Notes: generated by a model from the letters alone, not told the origin. Shown: positions 25,717-35,842, numbered from the stretch's first letter. The stretch: DNA of 64,000 bases from Campylobacter sp. MIT 99-7217 (GCF_006864365.1 NZ_QHLJ01000004.1:118075-182074), one strand, 5' to 3'. Translations and numbers: made by a program.

Positions 25717-26440
25717 AACAACACCTCACTTTAGCCTTAAAATAAAGTTTTTCATCAAAAAATCTAAATTCGACATTTTCGCCACTTTTTGGTGTAATTG
25801 TCGCACTTGTTTTTACTTTTTTATCCAAATGAGCAAGATAAAAACAAGCTCCCATGCCTGTACCACAAGCAAGAGTTTCATCTTCAACCCCTCTTTCAAA
25901 GGTGCGAACCTTAAGATGAGTTTCATCAAGAATTTGAGCAAAATTAACATTTGCATTATATTTTTGTCGAAGCTTGCTACAAAGCTTTTTATCAAAAGTA
26001 TTTATATCCTCACAAAAATGCACCAAATGAGGCACTCCTGTATCACAAAGTTGCCAGCAAATGCCATCATGCATAAATTTTTCTTGAACAAATCTAACTT
26101 TTCCCAAACAAACCTCGACCAAATCCCCATTAACCTTAGCTTCTATAAGCCCTGCTCCACTTAAAAAGCTCATTTCATTTTGAACCTTATTCACATGATG
26201 AGCAAAATGGGCTGCCGCTCTTGAACCATTACCACACATCAAGGCTTTTGAGCCGTCTTTATTATAAAAATCCCACTCAAAATCGTATTTTTCATGAGGT
26301 AAAATAACGATCATTCCATCAGCCCCAACGCCCTCATAGCGGTTACAAAGCTCCTTAGCAAGCATACTTCTATCTGCCTTATCTTGCTCATTAAAAATCA
26401 CAAAATCATTTCCATTTGCACAATACTTATAAATTTTCAA
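25691..26440 (-). CDS. dapF: Diaminopimelate epimerase
   Basis: 249 residues; converts LL- to meso-diaminopimelate for lysine and peptidoglycan. Two catalytic cysteines are visible: MCGNGSRAAAHFA (Cys near 68) and ETLACGTGMGAC (Cys near 197). It begins MKIYKYCANGNDFVIF, with Cys in the place where many DapF have His or Ser. It overlaps the Bax-like gene downstream. Confidence 0.95.
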   Translation of the reverse strand: MKIYKYCANGNDFVIFNEQDKADRSMLAKELCNRYEGVGADGMIVILPHEKYDFEWDFYNKDGSKALMCGNGSRAAAHFAHHVNKVQNEMSFLSGAGLIEAKVNGDLVEVCLGKVRFVQEKFMHDGICWQLCDTGVPHLVHFCEDINTFDKKLCSKLRQKYNANVNFAQILDETHLKVRTFERGVEDETLACGTGMGACFYLAHLDKKVKTSATITPKSGENVEFRFFDEKLYFKAKVRCCFEAHYNLS

Positions 26441-26571
26441 AGTTTTAATCTCCTAAAGAATATTTTTATTGTAGCAAAAAATTCTAAAAAGACAATTTTA
26501 TAGCCTTATTTTCTTTATTTTTAACATTAAATTTGCTACAATGTAAGCTTTATATTTTTCAAGGAAAAACA

Positions 26572-27777
26572 ATGAGCAAACTTCTTATCATAGGAGCTGG
26601 CGGAGTTAGCAAAGTCGCTAGCATAAAAGCAGCGATGAATAGCGATACCTTTAGCCAAATCACCCTAGCAAGTAGAACCCTTAGTAAATGCGAGGAAATA
26701 GCTAAGATTATAAAAGAGCGTTTGGGAGTTGATATAAAAGTAGCTGAAATTAACGCTGATGACACTAAGGCTGTGGTAGAGCTTATCAAAAAAACAGGCT
26801 CTGAGCTTTTGCTAAATTTAGCTCTTCCTTATCAAGATCTAAGCCTTATGGATGCTTGTTTAGAAGCAAAAATTGCTTACATAGATACAGCAAATTACGA
26901 ACACCCTGATCTAGCTAAATTTGAATACAAAGAACAATGGGCAAGGCATGAGAGCTTTAAAAAAGCTGGTATTATGGCTCTTTTAGGAAGTGGCTTTGAT
27001 CCAGGCGTAACCAATGTTTTTTGTGCTTATGCTAAGCAAGAACTTTTTGATGAGATTCACTATATAGACATACTTGATTGTAATGCAGGAGATCACGGCT
27101 ACGCCTTTGCGACTAATTTTAATCCAGAAATAAATTTAAGAGAGGTTAGCGCAAAGGGTCGTTACTGGGAAAATGGCAAGTGGATAGAAACAAAGCCTAT
27201 GCAAATTAGTATGCAGTGGGATTATCCTGAAGTTGGGGTAAAAGATAGCTATTTGCTTTATCACGAAGAGCTTGAAAGCCTTGTAAAAAACATTAAAAGC
27301 CTTAAGAGAATTCGCTTTTTTATGACCTTTTCTAAGAGCTATCTTACTCACATGAATTGCTTACAAAATGTGGGTATGCTTGGCATTAAGCCTGTGCTTC
27401 ATAAAGGAGTTGAGATTATTCCCATAGAGTTTTTAAAGACCCTTTTACCTGATCCAGCAAGTTTAGGAGAAAGGACAAAGGGCAAGACCAACATAGGCTG
27501 CGTTATTCGTGGGCTAAAAGATGGCAAGGATAAGCAAGTTTATATTTATAATGTTTGCGATCACCAAGCTTGCTACAAAGAAACCCTCTCTCAAGCTGTA
27601 AGTTATACTACAGGAGTTCCTGCTATGATAGGAGCAAAGCTTGTGGCAAAGGGTATTTGGAGTGGCAAGGGCGTGTTTAATATGGAAGAATTTAATGCTA
27701 AGCCCTTTATGGAAGAGCTAAACAGCCAAGGACTTCCTTGGAAGATACTTGAAATGAAGCCAAGTTTGGGCGAGTAG
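26572..27777 (+). CDS. Carboxynorspermidine dehydrogenase / saccharopine dehydrogenase family
   Basis: 401 residues from the ATG at 26572, preceded by CAAGGAAAAA; a TTG 39 bases upstream is rejected. It has a Rossmann N-terminus LLIIGAGGVSKVASIKAA, TLASRTLSKCEEIA and a central GSGFDPGVTNVFCAYA that marks the carboxynorspermidine branch (CASDH). It reductively joins aspartate semialdehyde to a diamine, the first step in the alternative spermidine route that Campylobacter uses. NspC, the next enzyme, is not in the window. Confidence 0.87.
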   Translation: MSKLLIIGAGGVSKVASIKAAMNSDTFSQITLASRTLSKCEEIAKIIKERLGVDIKVAEINADDTKAVVELIKKTGSELLLNLALPYQDLSLMDACLEAKIAYIDTANYEHPDLAKFEYKEQWARHESFKKAGIMALLGSGFDPGVTNVFCAYAKQELFDEIHYIDILDCNAGDHGYAFATNFNPEINLREVSAKGRYWENGKWIETKPMQISMQWDYPEVGVKDSYLLYHEELESLVKNIKSLKRIRFFMTFSKSYLTHMNCLQNVGMLGIKPVLHKGVEIIPIEFLKTLLPDPASLGERTKGKTNIGCVIRGLKDGKDKQVYIYNVCDHQACYKETLSQAVSYTTGVPAMIGAKLVAKGIWSGKGVFNMEEFNAKPFMEELNSQGLPWKILEMKPSLGE

Positions 27778-27872
27778 TTTAGGGCTTTAGCAAAACTAGA
27801 GTTTAAATTTCTTTATAAAAAACCACTTAACTCAGTTTTCATAAGTTCTTGTTTTATTTAAAGGGTTAGCAC

Positions 27873-28904
27873 ATGTTCATCGACAAAGTAAAACTCACAT
27901 TAAGCTCAGGAAATGGTGGCAAGGGAGCTGTAAGCTTTCGCCGTGAAAAGCATGTGCCTTTGGGTGGTCCTGATGGCGGAGATGGCGGAGATGGCGGAGA
28001 TGTGCTTTTTATCTGCGATAATAACGCTCACACACTTGCAAATTTCAAGGGCAAAAAAGAGCTAAAGGCTCAAAATGGCGAAGATGGACAAAGGCGTAAC
28101 CGCACAGGAAAAAGAGGGCAAAACCTTGAGATCATCGTTCCTGAGGGAACTCAGGTTATCGATGATGAGAGTGGAGAGCTTTTACTTGATCTTGTTTTTG
28201 AGGGACAAAAAGAGCTTTTTTTAAAAGGCGGCAAAGGTGGGCTTGGCAATATCCACTTTAAAAATGCGACAAATCAGCGTCCAGACTACGCACAGCCGGG
28301 CATTAAAGGTCAAAGTAAATTTGTGCGTTTGGAGCTAAAGCTCATCGCTGATGTGGGGCTTGTGGGCTTTCCAAATGTAGGCAAATCAACGCTTATAAGC
28401 GTGCTTTCAAATGCAAGACCTGAGATAGCAAATTATGAATTCACTACGCTTACTCCAAAGCTTGGTGTGGTCGAAGTTGATGAGGATCATTCCTTTGTAA
28501 TGGCTGATATACCGGGCATTATCGAAGGAGCTAGCAAGGGCAAGGGCTTGGGGCTTGAGTTTTTAAGACATATAGAACGCACGGCTTTTTTGCTTTTTGT
28601 GCTTGATCCTTTAAGAAATGATGATTTAAAAACGCAATTTGAAATTTTAAGAAAAGAGCTTGAAAACTTTTCAAAGAAGCTGTTTCAAAGAAACTTTGGG
28701 GTGATGATTTCAAAAAGTGATAGTGTAAATTTAGGAGCAGAATTTGCTGAAAAAATCGCAAATGAAACTATGGCTTTAAAAAAATACCTAGAAGCTCAAA
28801 ACAATCCTCAAAGCTTTATTTTAGAGGTTTCAAGCCTTGAAAAAACAGGACTTAGCGAGCTTAAATTTAAGCTTTTTGAATGCAAAAACAAAACACAAGC
28901 CTAA
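27873..28904 (+). CDS. obgE: Obg/CgtA ribosome-associated GTPase
   Basis: 343 residues. The glycine-rich Obg fold spans residues 1-157 ([23 protein letters not shown], then repeated GDGGDGGD). The GTPase domain has G1 [11 protein letters not shown] near 166-176, G3 DIPGIIEGA and a G4 SKSD variant of NKxD. It acts in 50S assembly and stress control. Length is short for Obg because the extra C-terminal domain is absent, as is usual in this group. Confidence 0.96.
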   Translation: MFIDKVKLTLSSGNGGKGAVSFRREKHVPLGGPDGGDGGDGGDVLFICDNNAHTLANFKGKKELKAQNGEDGQRRNRTGKRGQNLEIIVPEGTQVIDDESGELLLDLVFEGQKELFLKGGKGGLGNIHFKNATNQRPDYAQPGIKGQSKFVRLELKLIADVGLVGFPNVGKSTLISVLSNARPEIANYEFTTLTPKLGVVEVDEDHSFVMADIPGIIEGASKGKGLGLEFLRHIERTAFLLFVLDPLRNDDLKTQFEILRKELENFSKKLFQRNFGVMISKSDSVNLGAEFAEKIANETMALKKYLEAQNNPQSFILEVSSLEKTGLSELKFKLFECKNKTQA

Positions 28905-28946
28905 GAAAGCTCGTATTTTGTTTATCTAAAAATCCAAAAGTAGAAT

Positions 28947-29651
28947 TTACTCAGCAACTATACTCACGCGTTGCTTTTTATATCCGCCCTTAAGAGCAAG
29001 ATCAATGATAGCCACAGCAATATCAGCGTAACTGCCTTTGCTCTCGCCCTTAGAATTGACAAAAAATTCATCTCCGCCAAGCGTGTATTTACCACTCTTC
29101 TTAGCTTCATAAACAAAGTCAGCTGGAGGGCTTACATAAGTGAAATCAAAATCTTGCTTACGCAAAAAAGCTAAACCATCAGCATGAGCCTTTGCTACGA
29201 CCTTATAAGCTGGTGGAAAATCAGGAGTATCTTGAAGCATTAAACTATGTTTTTTATCCATATATAAGCTTCCAGCACCACCGACCACAATAAGCTTTTT
29301 ATTTGTATCCTTAAACAAAGAAGCAAGCTTTGAGTAATATCTCTCAAATGATTTCGCATCAGAAGCACCAAAAGCACTGATAATCACATCAAAATCTTTC
29401 AAATCCTCTTTTTGTAGATCAAAGATATCTTTTTTAATGATAGTAGCATTCTTGGGTACTCTTTGGCTTGAATCTCTCACAAAAGCAACCACAGAAAGTT
29501 TTCTTGCTAAAGCTTCCTCAACGATCAAACTTCCAAGTCTTCCATTTGCTGATAAAACGGCAATTTTTTTATTTGCACCTGCTTTTTCAGCCGCAAAAGC
29601 AAAATGAACACAAACAAAGCACAAAAACCATGCTAAAAATCTCTTCATCAT
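28947..29651 (-). CDS. Exported NAD(P)-binding Rossmann protein (NmrA/SDR-like)
   Basis: 234 residues. A Sec-type signal peptide (residues 1-20, MMKRF then a hydrophobic run ending AFA) precedes an atypical-SDR/NmrA fold: AVLSANGRLGSLIVEEAL replaces the usual GATGxxG loop, VVAFVRDSSQR gives the NADP-type Arg, and the pattern continues DVIISAFGA, LIVVGGAGSLY and FTYVSPPADF. No in-frame Met directly after the signal could serve as a cytosolic start. There is no twin-arginine motif, so cofactor loading outside the cytoplasm would be unusual. Role unknown. Confidence 0.7.
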   Translation of the reverse strand: MMKRFLAWFLCFVCVHFAFAAEKAGANKKIAVLSANGRLGSLIVEEALARKLSVVAFVRDSSQRVPKNATIIKKDIFDLQKEDLKDFDVIISAFGASDAKSFERYYSKLASLFKDTNKKLIVVGGAGSLYMDKKHSLMLQDTPDFPPAYKVVAKAHADGLAFLRKQDFDFTYVSPPADFVYEAKKSGKYTLGGDEFFVNSKGESKGSYADIAVAIIDLALKGGYKKQRVSIVAE

Positions 29652-29675
29652 AAACCCTCACAAAAATAGCGTAAA

Positions 29676-29885
29676 TTAATTCACGCCCACCATTACAGAG
29701 CTTGCTTTGATGATAGCTGTAGCTTCTTTGCCTGCTTTTAAGTCAAGTTCTTTGATAGAATCCATAGAAATACTTGCTGAAATAATATTTCCACCACCTA
29801 TATCGATCTTAACGATACCATTAACTGCACCTTGCTCAATCTCAACGATTTTGCCCTTGATTTGGTTTCTTGCACTGATTTTCAT
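29676..29885 (-). CDS. Molbindin (Mop/TOBE domain) molybdate/tungstate-binding protein
   Basis: 69 residues forming one Mop domain: MKISARNQIKGKIVEIEQGAVNG is the classical TOBE start, then KIDIGGGNIISASIS and a final strand ATAIIKASSVMVGV. It stores or buffers molybdate or tungstate in the cytoplasm for molybdoenzymes. It is divergent from dapB, with its own -10 (TACAAT on the minus strand at 29921-29926) and AAGGAGAC ribosome site. Confidence 0.9.
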   Translation of the reverse strand: MKISARNQIKGKIVEIEQGAVNGIVKIDIGGGNIISASISMDSIKELDLKAGKEATAIIKASSVMVGVN

Positions 29886-29920
29886 CGTGTCTCCTTTAAA
29901 TAAAATTTAATTCGGCGGAA

Positions 29921-29988
29921 ATTGTAACATAACTTACAAAAATTTGCAATATAAATCAAAAAAAGCTTAATAGAAATTTTGATACAAT
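29921..29988. promoter_or_regulatory. Divergent promoters for the molbindin gene and dapB-purF
   Basis: The minus-strand TACAAT (29921-29926) serves the molbindin gene 36 bp away. The plus-strand TACAAT (29983-29988), preceded by TTTTGA, serves dapB 31 bp away. Confidence 0.5.
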
Positions 29989-30018
29989 ATCATCTCATAT
30001 AAATTTTTAAGGAAAACG

Positions 30019-30747
30019 ATGACACAAATAGGCATCCACGGAGCAAATGGACGCATGGGAAAACAAATAGAACTTTGCTTGCTTGATGAAAAAAATGCAA
30101 ATTTAGCCATGCTTTTTAACGAGGGGGATTCTTATGAAATACTCTTTGAAAAATCAAGCGTGATTATTGATTTTTCAGCACCAAGTGGGACAAAAAATTT
30201 ACTTGAGTTTGCAAGAACAAGTCCTAAGCCCTTAGTTATCGGTACAACAGGACTAAGCGAAAAAGAAAAAGAACTTATGAAGCAAGCAAGTTCTTTAATG
30301 CCGATATTTTATGCAAGCAATATGTCTTTAGGCGTTGCCGTGTTAAATCATCTTGCAAAACAAGCAAGCACTATGCTTAAAGACTTTGATATAGAAATTT
30401 TAGAAATGCACCACCGCCACAAAAAAGATGCTCCAAGTGGCACAGCAATGAGCTTAGCACAAAGTGTAGCTGAGGCTAGAAATTTAAATTTACAAAGTGT
30501 TAGAATAAGTGGAAGAAATGGGATCATAGGCGAAAGAAGCAAAGATGAAATCGGTGTTATGAGTTTAAGAGGTGGAGACATAGTAGGAAGACACACCATA
30601 GGTTTTTATGAAAATGGCGAGTTTTTAGAACTTAATCACACAGCCACTTCAAGAGCTACTTTTGCTAAGGGTGCGATCAAGATCGCTTTATGGTTAAACT
30701 TACAAAATGCAGGCTTTTATGAAATGAATGATTTTTTAGGAATTTAA
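30019..30747 (+). CDS. dapB: 4-hydroxy-tetrahydrodipicolinate reductase
   Basis: 242 residues; NAD(P)H-dependent step in lysine/diaminopimelate synthesis. It has [15 protein letters not shown] (cofactor loop, 4-18), the active-site motif [18 protein letters not shown] (about 130-147) and GRHTIGF. An AAGGAAAA ribosome site precedes the ATG. The stop abuts the purF start with no spacer. Confidence 0.96.
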   Translation: MTQIGIHGANGRMGKQIELCLLDEKNANLAMLFNEGDSYEILFEKSSVIIDFSAPSGTKNLLEFARTSPKPLVIGTTGLSEKEKELMKQASSLMPIFYASNMSLGVAVLNHLAKQASTMLKDFDIEILEMHHRHKKDAPSGTAMSLAQSVAEARNLNLQSVRISGRNGIIGERSKDEIGVMSLRGGDIVGRHTIGFYENGEFLELNHTATSRATFAKGAIKIALWLNLQNAGFYEMNDFLGI

Positions 30748-32088
30748 ATGTGTGCAGTTGTTGGGGTGATTAATTCAAAAAATGCAAGCACTTATGCGTA
30801 TTACGCTCTTTTTGCCATGCAACACAGAGGGCAAGAAGCAAGTGGCATAAGCGTAAGTAATGGAGAAAATATCAAAACGATCAAAGCAAAAGGAGAGGTT
30901 AATCAAGTCTTTAGTGAAGACATTTTAAACAAATTTCAAGGACAAATCGCCATAGGACATAACCGCTACTCAACAGCTGGAAATTCAAGCTTAAACGACG
31001 CACAACCTATCGCTGCTACTTGTATGCTTGGTGATATAGCCTTAGCACATAATGGAAATTTGGTCAATAAAAACGAAATAAGAACCAAGCTTATCAACGA
31101 AGGAGCAATTTTTCGCACAAACATGGACACAGAAAATGTAGTTCATCTTATCGCAAGAAGCAAAAAAAGCTCGCTTCAAGAAAGATTTATAGAAAGCTTG
31201 AAAGATTGCGTGGGAGCGTATTGTTTTGTTTTAGCAAGTGCTGATAAGCTTTTTGTTGCAAGAGATCGCTTTGGAGTAAGACCCCTATCTTTAGGAAGAT
31301 TAAAAGATGGAGGATATATCGTTGCTAGCGAAACTTGCGCCTTTGATCTTATAGAAGCTAAGTTTATCCGTGATGTAAGACCGGGGGAAATGCTTATCTT
31401 TACACAAGGAAAAGAGGAATTTCAAAGCATAGAGCTTTTTAAAGCTGATCCTAGAATTTGTGCCTTTGAGTATATTTATTTTGCAAGACCTGATAGCGTG
31501 ATCGAGGGTAAAAGCGTCTATGAAATGCGTAAAAAAATGGGCGAGAGCTTGGCTACTCATTTTAAACACAAAGCTGATTTTGTCGTGCCTGTACCTGATA
31601 GTGGGGTAAGTGCTGCTATTGGCTTTGCTAAAAAGCTTCAAATTCCGCTTGAAATGGCTATAGTTCGCAACCACTATGTAGGCAGAACTTTCATAGAGCC
31701 TACCCAAGAGCTTAGAAATTTAAAGGTTAAACTTAAACTAAATCCCATGAAAGCGGTTTTAAAAGATAAAGAAATCATCGTTATTGATGATAGTATAGTG
31801 CGTGGAACAACTTCTAAAAAAATCATCTCTCTTTTAAGACAAGCAGGGGCAAAAAAGATTCATTTTGCGGTTGCTTGTCCTGAGATCAAATTTCCTGATC
31901 TTTATGGTATAGACACACCTACTTTTGAAGAGCTTATCAGCTCTCAAAAAGATGTCGAGCAAGTAAGAAAGTATATAGGAGCAGATACGCTTAGCTTTTT
32001 AAGCATAGATGAGCTTGTGCAAAGTTTAGGATCTACGAGAAAATACTCGCTTACAAGCTTTAATGGGGATTATTTTATCAAAGATTAG
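30748..32088 (+). CDS. purF: Amidophosphoribosyltransferase
   Basis: 446 residues; first committed step of purine synthesis. The N-terminal nucleophile Cys2 is in MCAVVGVINS, followed by AMQHRGQEASGI and GHNRYSTAG of the glutaminase domain. The PRPP site is IIVIDDSIVRGTTSKKII near 345-362. The ATG follows the dapB stop immediately, so translation is probably coupled. The dapB-purF pairing matches C. jejuni. Confidence 0.97.
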   Translation: MCAVVGVINSKNASTYAYYALFAMQHRGQEASGISVSNGENIKTIKAKGEVNQVFSEDILNKFQGQIAIGHNRYSTAGNSSLNDAQPIAATCMLGDIALAHNGNLVNKNEIRTKLINEGAIFRTNMDTENVVHLIARSKKSSLQERFIESLKDCVGAYCFVLASADKLFVARDRFGVRPLSLGRLKDGGYIVASETCAFDLIEAKFIRDVRPGEMLIFTQGKEEFQSIELFKADPRICAFEYIYFARPDSVIEGKSVYEMRKKMGESLATHFKHKADFVVPVPDSGVSAAIGFAKKLQIPLEMAIVRNHYVGRTFIEPTQELRNLKVKLKLNPMKAVLKDKEIIVIDDSIVRGTTSKKIISLLRQAGAKKIHFAVACPEIKFPDLYGIDTPTFEELISSQKDVEQVRKYIGADTLSFLSIDELVQSLGSTRKYSLTSFNGDYFIKD

Positions 32089-32090
32089 CT

Positions 32091-32807
32091 ATGAATTTAT
32101 GGGATCAAAAAGCAAAAACTTATGCCAGATACAGCAAGGATTTAAATGAAATTCAAAAACAAAGTTTTGAAATTTTTAAAGACTTGGGCATTAAATTTGA
32201 AGATAAAACTCTCATTGATATAGGCTGTGGCACGGGCGTTTGGACGCTTCATCTAGCTTTTTTGGCTAAAGAAGTGCTTGCGCTTGATAGCTCTTTAAGT
32301 ATGCTTGAAATTTTAAGTATGGATAGTCAAAATTTAGGGCTTACAAATGTTAAAACCACGCATTTGCAATTTGATGATTTTATCTTGCAAAATCCCAAAG
32401 CACGCTTTGATATAGCCTTTTTGAGCATGTCGCCAAGCTTGCAAAGCACTAAGGACTTTGAAGCTTTTATCAGCTTAGCGGATATAAAAATTTATTTAGG
32501 CTGGGCTAAATTTAGGCAAAGTGATTTTCTAGCACCCATTTTTAAGCATTTTAATGTAAAGCCTAAAAAAGTTCCTTATGAGAAGAAATTTCAAGATTTT
32601 TTAGATGAGAAAAATATCCCTTATAAAAGCTTTATTTTTGATGAAAAACGCATTGTGAAAAGAAGCAAAGAAGAAGCCTTGCAAAATGCTTTGTGGCATT
32701 TGAAAATGAGCGATATCAATGCAGATGAAAAAGAGCTTTCAAAGCTTATAAAAACGGAAGTTACAGAAACGATCAGCTCAAAGATCAAACTCTTGATCCT
32801 TAGCTGA
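32091..32807 (+). CDS. Class I SAM-dependent methyltransferase
   Basis: 238 residues. The SAM-binding motif I is LIDIGCGTGVWTLHLA (about 43-58), followed by the acidic VLALDSSLSML. The opening LWDQKAKTYARY is common in small-molecule methyltransferases of the UbiE-like superfamily. It starts two bases after purF, so it is in the dapB-purF transcript. The acceptor is unknown. Confidence 0.75.
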   Translation: MNLWDQKAKTYARYSKDLNEIQKQSFEIFKDLGIKFEDKTLIDIGCGTGVWTLHLAFLAKEVLALDSSLSMLEILSMDSQNLGLTNVKTTHLQFDDFILQNPKARFDIAFLSMSPSLQSTKDFEAFISLADIKIYLGWAKFRQSDFLAPIFKHFNVKPKKVPYEKKFQDFLDEKNIPYKSFIFDEKRIVKRSKEEALQNALWHLKMSDINADEKELSKLIKTEVTETISSKIKLLILS

Positions 32808-32849
32808 TCCTAATAAATTAACAAAAATAAACAATATTCATGGTTAAAG

Positions 32850-32868
32850 TGTGTAAATATGATACACA
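32850..32868. promoter_or_regulatory. Small inverted repeat upstream of the second chemoreceptor
   Basis: TGTGTA (32850-32855) and TACACA (32863-32868) are separated by 7 bp, upstream of the chemoreceptor promoter region; a possible regulator site. Confidence 0.3.
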
Positions 32869-32884
32869 AAATTATAAAAACATT

Positions 32885-32903
32885 AAAAAATAGCTTTTTT
32901 ATA
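32885..32903. repeat. 19-bp element shared with 35163-35181
   Basis: A6-TAGC-T6-ATA occurs here and again, identically, before the first TM2 gene. Both copies lie in promoter regions. The A6/T6 arms can form a hairpin or bend DNA. Confidence 0.5.
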
Positions 32904-32975
32904 CTCCATTTTCTCATTTTTTTGATAAAATAGCAAGTTTATAAGATTTTGCAAAAAACAATCCAAGGAAATGAC

Positions 32976-35087
32976 ATGCTTAAATCCTTAAGTATAGGCA
33001 CGAAACTCGTTTTATATGTTGGTATAGTGGTTATAGCAAGCTTAATCATACTTATTTCTAACATAACCTCACAAGTTGCTTCTTATATGGAACAAGAAGC
33101 TAGAATTTCTATATCTTTAGCCTCAAAAAGATATGTAAATTACATGCGTGGCATTCTTGATGAATCTGTTGTCCTGACCAAAGGAGTTGGTGCAACGATA
33201 AATAAGATCTTAGAACAAAACGATCAAGTTGATATAAAAACACTTGAATCTATACTAAAAAATACCTTTGATAGCAGTGCTTACGCAGCCTATACCTTTC
33301 TATACCTCAAGGATACTTCTATCATATCTGATTTAGAACATGCTGATAAAAGATATACAAGTTCTAGTGGAAAATTTGGTATGGTGTTTTTTGACACTAC
33401 AACAGGTCAATATGATGGCATAGAAACGATGCAATTTAGCGATAATTTTAGCCAAATGGATATTATCAGCGACATACAACAAAATTCAAAATACGGCGAA
33501 CATGATCATATTTATTTTGGACCTCCATCAAGACTTAATTTTGGTGGACAAGAATTTTTGGGTATGAACCTTGCCGTGCCTATCTTTGATAAATCTAAAA
33601 AACAAATCGGTGTTTTGGGCTATACTATGGACTTTTTAGAAATGTCTGAGACCCTACTTGATCCTAAGCTTGATTTGTATGAGGGAGATTTGAGGATTTT
33701 AATCACAGATCAGGGTATCATTACTATTCACAAAAATAATAATGCTATACTTAAAACTCTTCCTGAAATCAACCCAAATGCTACAGATAAGATTATTAAC
33801 GCCATAAAAGAACACAAAGATATACTCATTGATGATTATATCGCTTCAACAGGAGATCTTTCTTATGCTACTGTAAGTAGCTTTTCAACCTTTGGGGATG
33901 CAAGTTATTGGAGCATACTTGTAACTACACCTCATAAGTCTGTATTAGAGCCTTTAAAAGAGCTTGAGCTTATTATTATTGGTATTGCAGTGGCTGTTTT
34001 GATTGCTATTTTGATCGTCGTGTTCTTCTGCGTAAGAAAGATAGTTGGTGCGAGACTACCTATTATACTTCATGCCCTAGATAGCTTCTTCCGCTTCCTC
34101 AACCACGAAAAAATAGAGGTAAAAGCTATTAGAATTCGTGCTAATGATGAGCTTGGAAAAATGGGTATGATCATTAATGATAACATAGAAAAAACACGCC
34201 TAGGTCTTGAACAAGATGCCCAAGCAGTAAAAGAGAGCGTTCAAACCGTTCAAGTCGTAGAGGGTGGAAATCTTACAGCGAGGATCACAGCAAATCCAAG
34301 AAACCCTCAGCTTATAGAACTTAAAAATGTTCTCAACCGCTTGCTTAATGCCCTACAAGCAAGGGTTGGATCTGATATGGACGAAATTCAAAGAGTGTTT
34401 AATAGCTACAAATCTCTAGACTTTACCACAGAGGTAAAAGATGCAAAGGGTGCGGTAGAAGTTACGACAAATGCTCTTGGTCAAGAAATCATCAAAATGC
34501 TTACTCAAAGCTCTGAGTTTGCAAATTCTTTAGCAAGTGAAAGCGAAAAGCTCAAAAACGCTGTTCATTCTCTTACCACCTCATCAAATTCACAAGCTGC
34601 TTCACTTGAAGAAACTGCGGCAGCACTTGAGGAAATTACTTCAAGTATGCAAAATGTTTCTCAAAAAACAAGTGATGTTATTACCCAAAGTGAAGAGATC
34701 AAAAATGTTACAGGTATCATAGGCGATATAGCTGATCAAATCAACTTACTTGCCCTTAATGCTGCCATTGAAGCTGCGAGAGCCGGAGAGCATGGACGAG
34801 GCTTTGCCGTTGTTGCTGATGAGGTTAGAAAACTTGCTGAAAGAACACAAAAATCTTTAAGTGAAATCGAAGCCAATACAAATTTACTTGTGCAAAGTAT
34901 CAATGATATGGCTGAAAGTATCAAAGAACAAACAGCAGGTATAACTCAAATCAATGAAAGCGTAGCACAAATTGATCAAACCACAAAAGATAATGTTCGT
35001 ATTGCTAATGAAAGTGCTGATATCTCAGATACAGTAAGCGATATAGCACACAATATCCTCGAAGATGTACAGAAAAAGAAATTCTAA
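32976..35087 (+). CDS. Methyl-accepting chemotaxis protein (dCache-type sensor)
   Basis: 703 residues from the ATG at 32976, preceded by CCAAGGAAA; an upstream TTG is rejected. It has a membrane helix near 10-35, a periplasmic dCache sensor to about 330 (with the [21 protein letters not shown] segment), a second helix near 335-360 and a HAMP-like linker. The signalling domain carries [20 protein letters not shown]. The final residues DVQKKKF match the DVQSKKF end of the receptor at 2708-4726. The ligand is unknown; the two receptors' sensors differ strongly while their tips are nearly identical. Confidence 0.92.
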   Translation: MLKSLSIGTKLVLYVGIVVIASLIILISNITSQVASYMEQEARISISLASKRYVNYMRGILDESVVLTKGVGATINKILEQNDQVDIKTLESILKNTFDSSAYAAYTFLYLKDTSIISDLEHADKRYTSSSGKFGMVFFDTTTGQYDGIETMQFSDNFSQMDIISDIQQNSKYGEHDHIYFGPPSRLNFGGQEFLGMNLAVPIFDKSKKQIGVLGYTMDFLEMSETLLDPKLDLYEGDLRILITDQGIITIHKNNNAILKTLPEINPNATDKIINAIKEHKDILIDDYIASTGDLSYATVSSFSTFGDASYWSILVTTPHKSVLEPLKELELIIIGIAVAVLIAILIVVFFCVRKIVGARLPIILHALDSFFRFLNHEKIEVKAIRIRANDELGKMGMIINDNIEKTRLGLEQDAQAVKESVQTVQVVEGGNLTARITANPRNPQLIELKNVLNRLLNALQARVGSDMDEIQRVFNSYKSLDFTTEVKDAKGAVEVTTNALGQEIIKMLTQSSEFANSLASESEKLKNAVHSLTTSSNSQAASLEETAAALEEITSSMQNVSQKTSDVITQSEEIKNVTGIIGDIADQINLLALNAAIEAARAGEHGRGFAVVADEVRKLAERTQKSLSEIEANTNLLVQSINDMAESIKEQTAGITQINESVAQIDQTTKDNVRIANESADISDTVSDIAHNILEDVQKKKF

Positions 35088-35088
35088 A

Positions 35089-35116
35089 TTTTATCCTAGT
35101 AAAAACTAGGATAAAA
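35089..35116 (+). terminator. Intrinsic terminator of the second chemoreceptor gene
   Basis: A 12-bp perfect stem (35089-35100 with 35105-35116) and an AAAA loop start two bases after the stop codon. A rich flanks and a short T-containing tail follow; possibly bidirectional. Confidence 0.7.
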
Positions 35117-35162
35117 ATTCTATAAAAAGCATAAAAATTCTCTAATTTTATAATTTATATTG

Positions 35163-35188
35163 AAAAAATAGCTTTTTTATATTATAAT
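35163..35188 (+). promoter_or_regulatory. Promoter of the first TM2 gene with the shared 19-bp element
   Basis: The second copy of the 19-bp A6-TAGC-T6-ATA element (35163-35181) is followed by TATAAT at 35183-35188, then a 30-bp leader with AAGGAAAA. Confidence 0.5.
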
Positions 35189-35218
35189 AACACCTTATTT
35201 TATGTTATAAGGAAAAAT

Positions 35219-35593
35219 ATGGACGCTAATGCTGTTTTAATGACTATTCAAGATAAAATCCCAGCTCAGTCCTTGCCTATGTTGCAAGAAAAGCTTAAAA
35301 ATGCGAGCGAAGATAAACTTCAAAATATCTCTCTTGTTCCGCTTAAAAGTAGCATTATTGGGCTTATTTTAGGTATATTTTTTGGTGGTTTTGGTATAGA
35401 TAGGTTTTATAAAGGCGATATAGGACTTGGCATAGCCAAACTTGCCTTATGTGTCATAGGTTGGTTAACTGCAGTTATTTACATAGGGCTTTTGCTTTTA
35501 CTTATCGTATGGGTTTGGACTGTTGTGGATTATTTCTTAGTTTTCAAAGGGATCAAGCAGGATAATCTCAATAAAATTTTAGCAATACTTTAA
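35219..35593 (+). CDS. TM2-domain membrane protein (paralogue 1)
   Basis: 124 residues. A soluble amphipathic N-terminus (about 1-42, MTIQDKIPAQSLPMLQEKLKNAS) is followed by a TM2 domain: GLILGIFFGGFGIDRFYKGDIGLGIAKL, a turn and a second helix ending in DYFLVFKGIKQDNLNKIL. The GxxGxDRFYKG motif is the TM2 hallmark. Two further paralogues are at 40753-41709. Function unknown in bacteria. The adjacent 73-residue membrane protein 11 bp downstream is probably co-transcribed. Confidence 0.8.
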   Translation: MDANAVLMTIQDKIPAQSLPMLQEKLKNASEDKLQNISLVPLKSSIIGLILGIFFGGFGIDRFYKGDIGLGIAKLALCVIGWLTAVIYIGLLLLLIVWVWTVVDYFLVFKGIKQDNLNKILAIL

Positions 35594-35604
35594 AAGGATA
35601 CACA

Positions 35605-35826
35605 ATGATTAAAGACATAGTCATCACATTTGGACGCTTGATACTTGATATAGTAGCGGCTTTAAGTTTTATCGTTGCTTTCATAGTTTCTATCGTAGCA
35701 ATGTTTTCAGTGGGATTTTTTTCAGGCTTATTTACGCTCATTAGCTCTTTTGTAGCTTTATTCCTTAGCTTTTTTATCATCTATCTTCTTATAGATATAA
35801 GAGATGCTCTTGTAAATAGAGTTTAA
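35605..35826 (+). CDS. Small two-helix membrane protein
   Basis: 73 residues with two hydrophobic helices (about 12-35 and 37-62) joined by a short turn and a short charged tail (DIRDALVNRV). The ribosome site AAAAGGATAC precedes the ATG. I do not recognise the family; the 11-bp gap to the TM2 gene suggests one operon. Confidence 0.6.
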   Translation: MIKDIVITFGRLILDIVAALSFIVAFIVSIVAMFSVGFFSGLFTLISSFVALFLSFFIIYLLIDIRDALVNRV

Positions 35827-35842
35827 ATTATGCCACCTGAGC

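Noticed and set aside
29676..29885. Molbindin as evidence for an adjacent molybdate ABC transporter.
   Set aside because: Neighbours are dapB and the exported Rossmann protein; no transporter gene is present.
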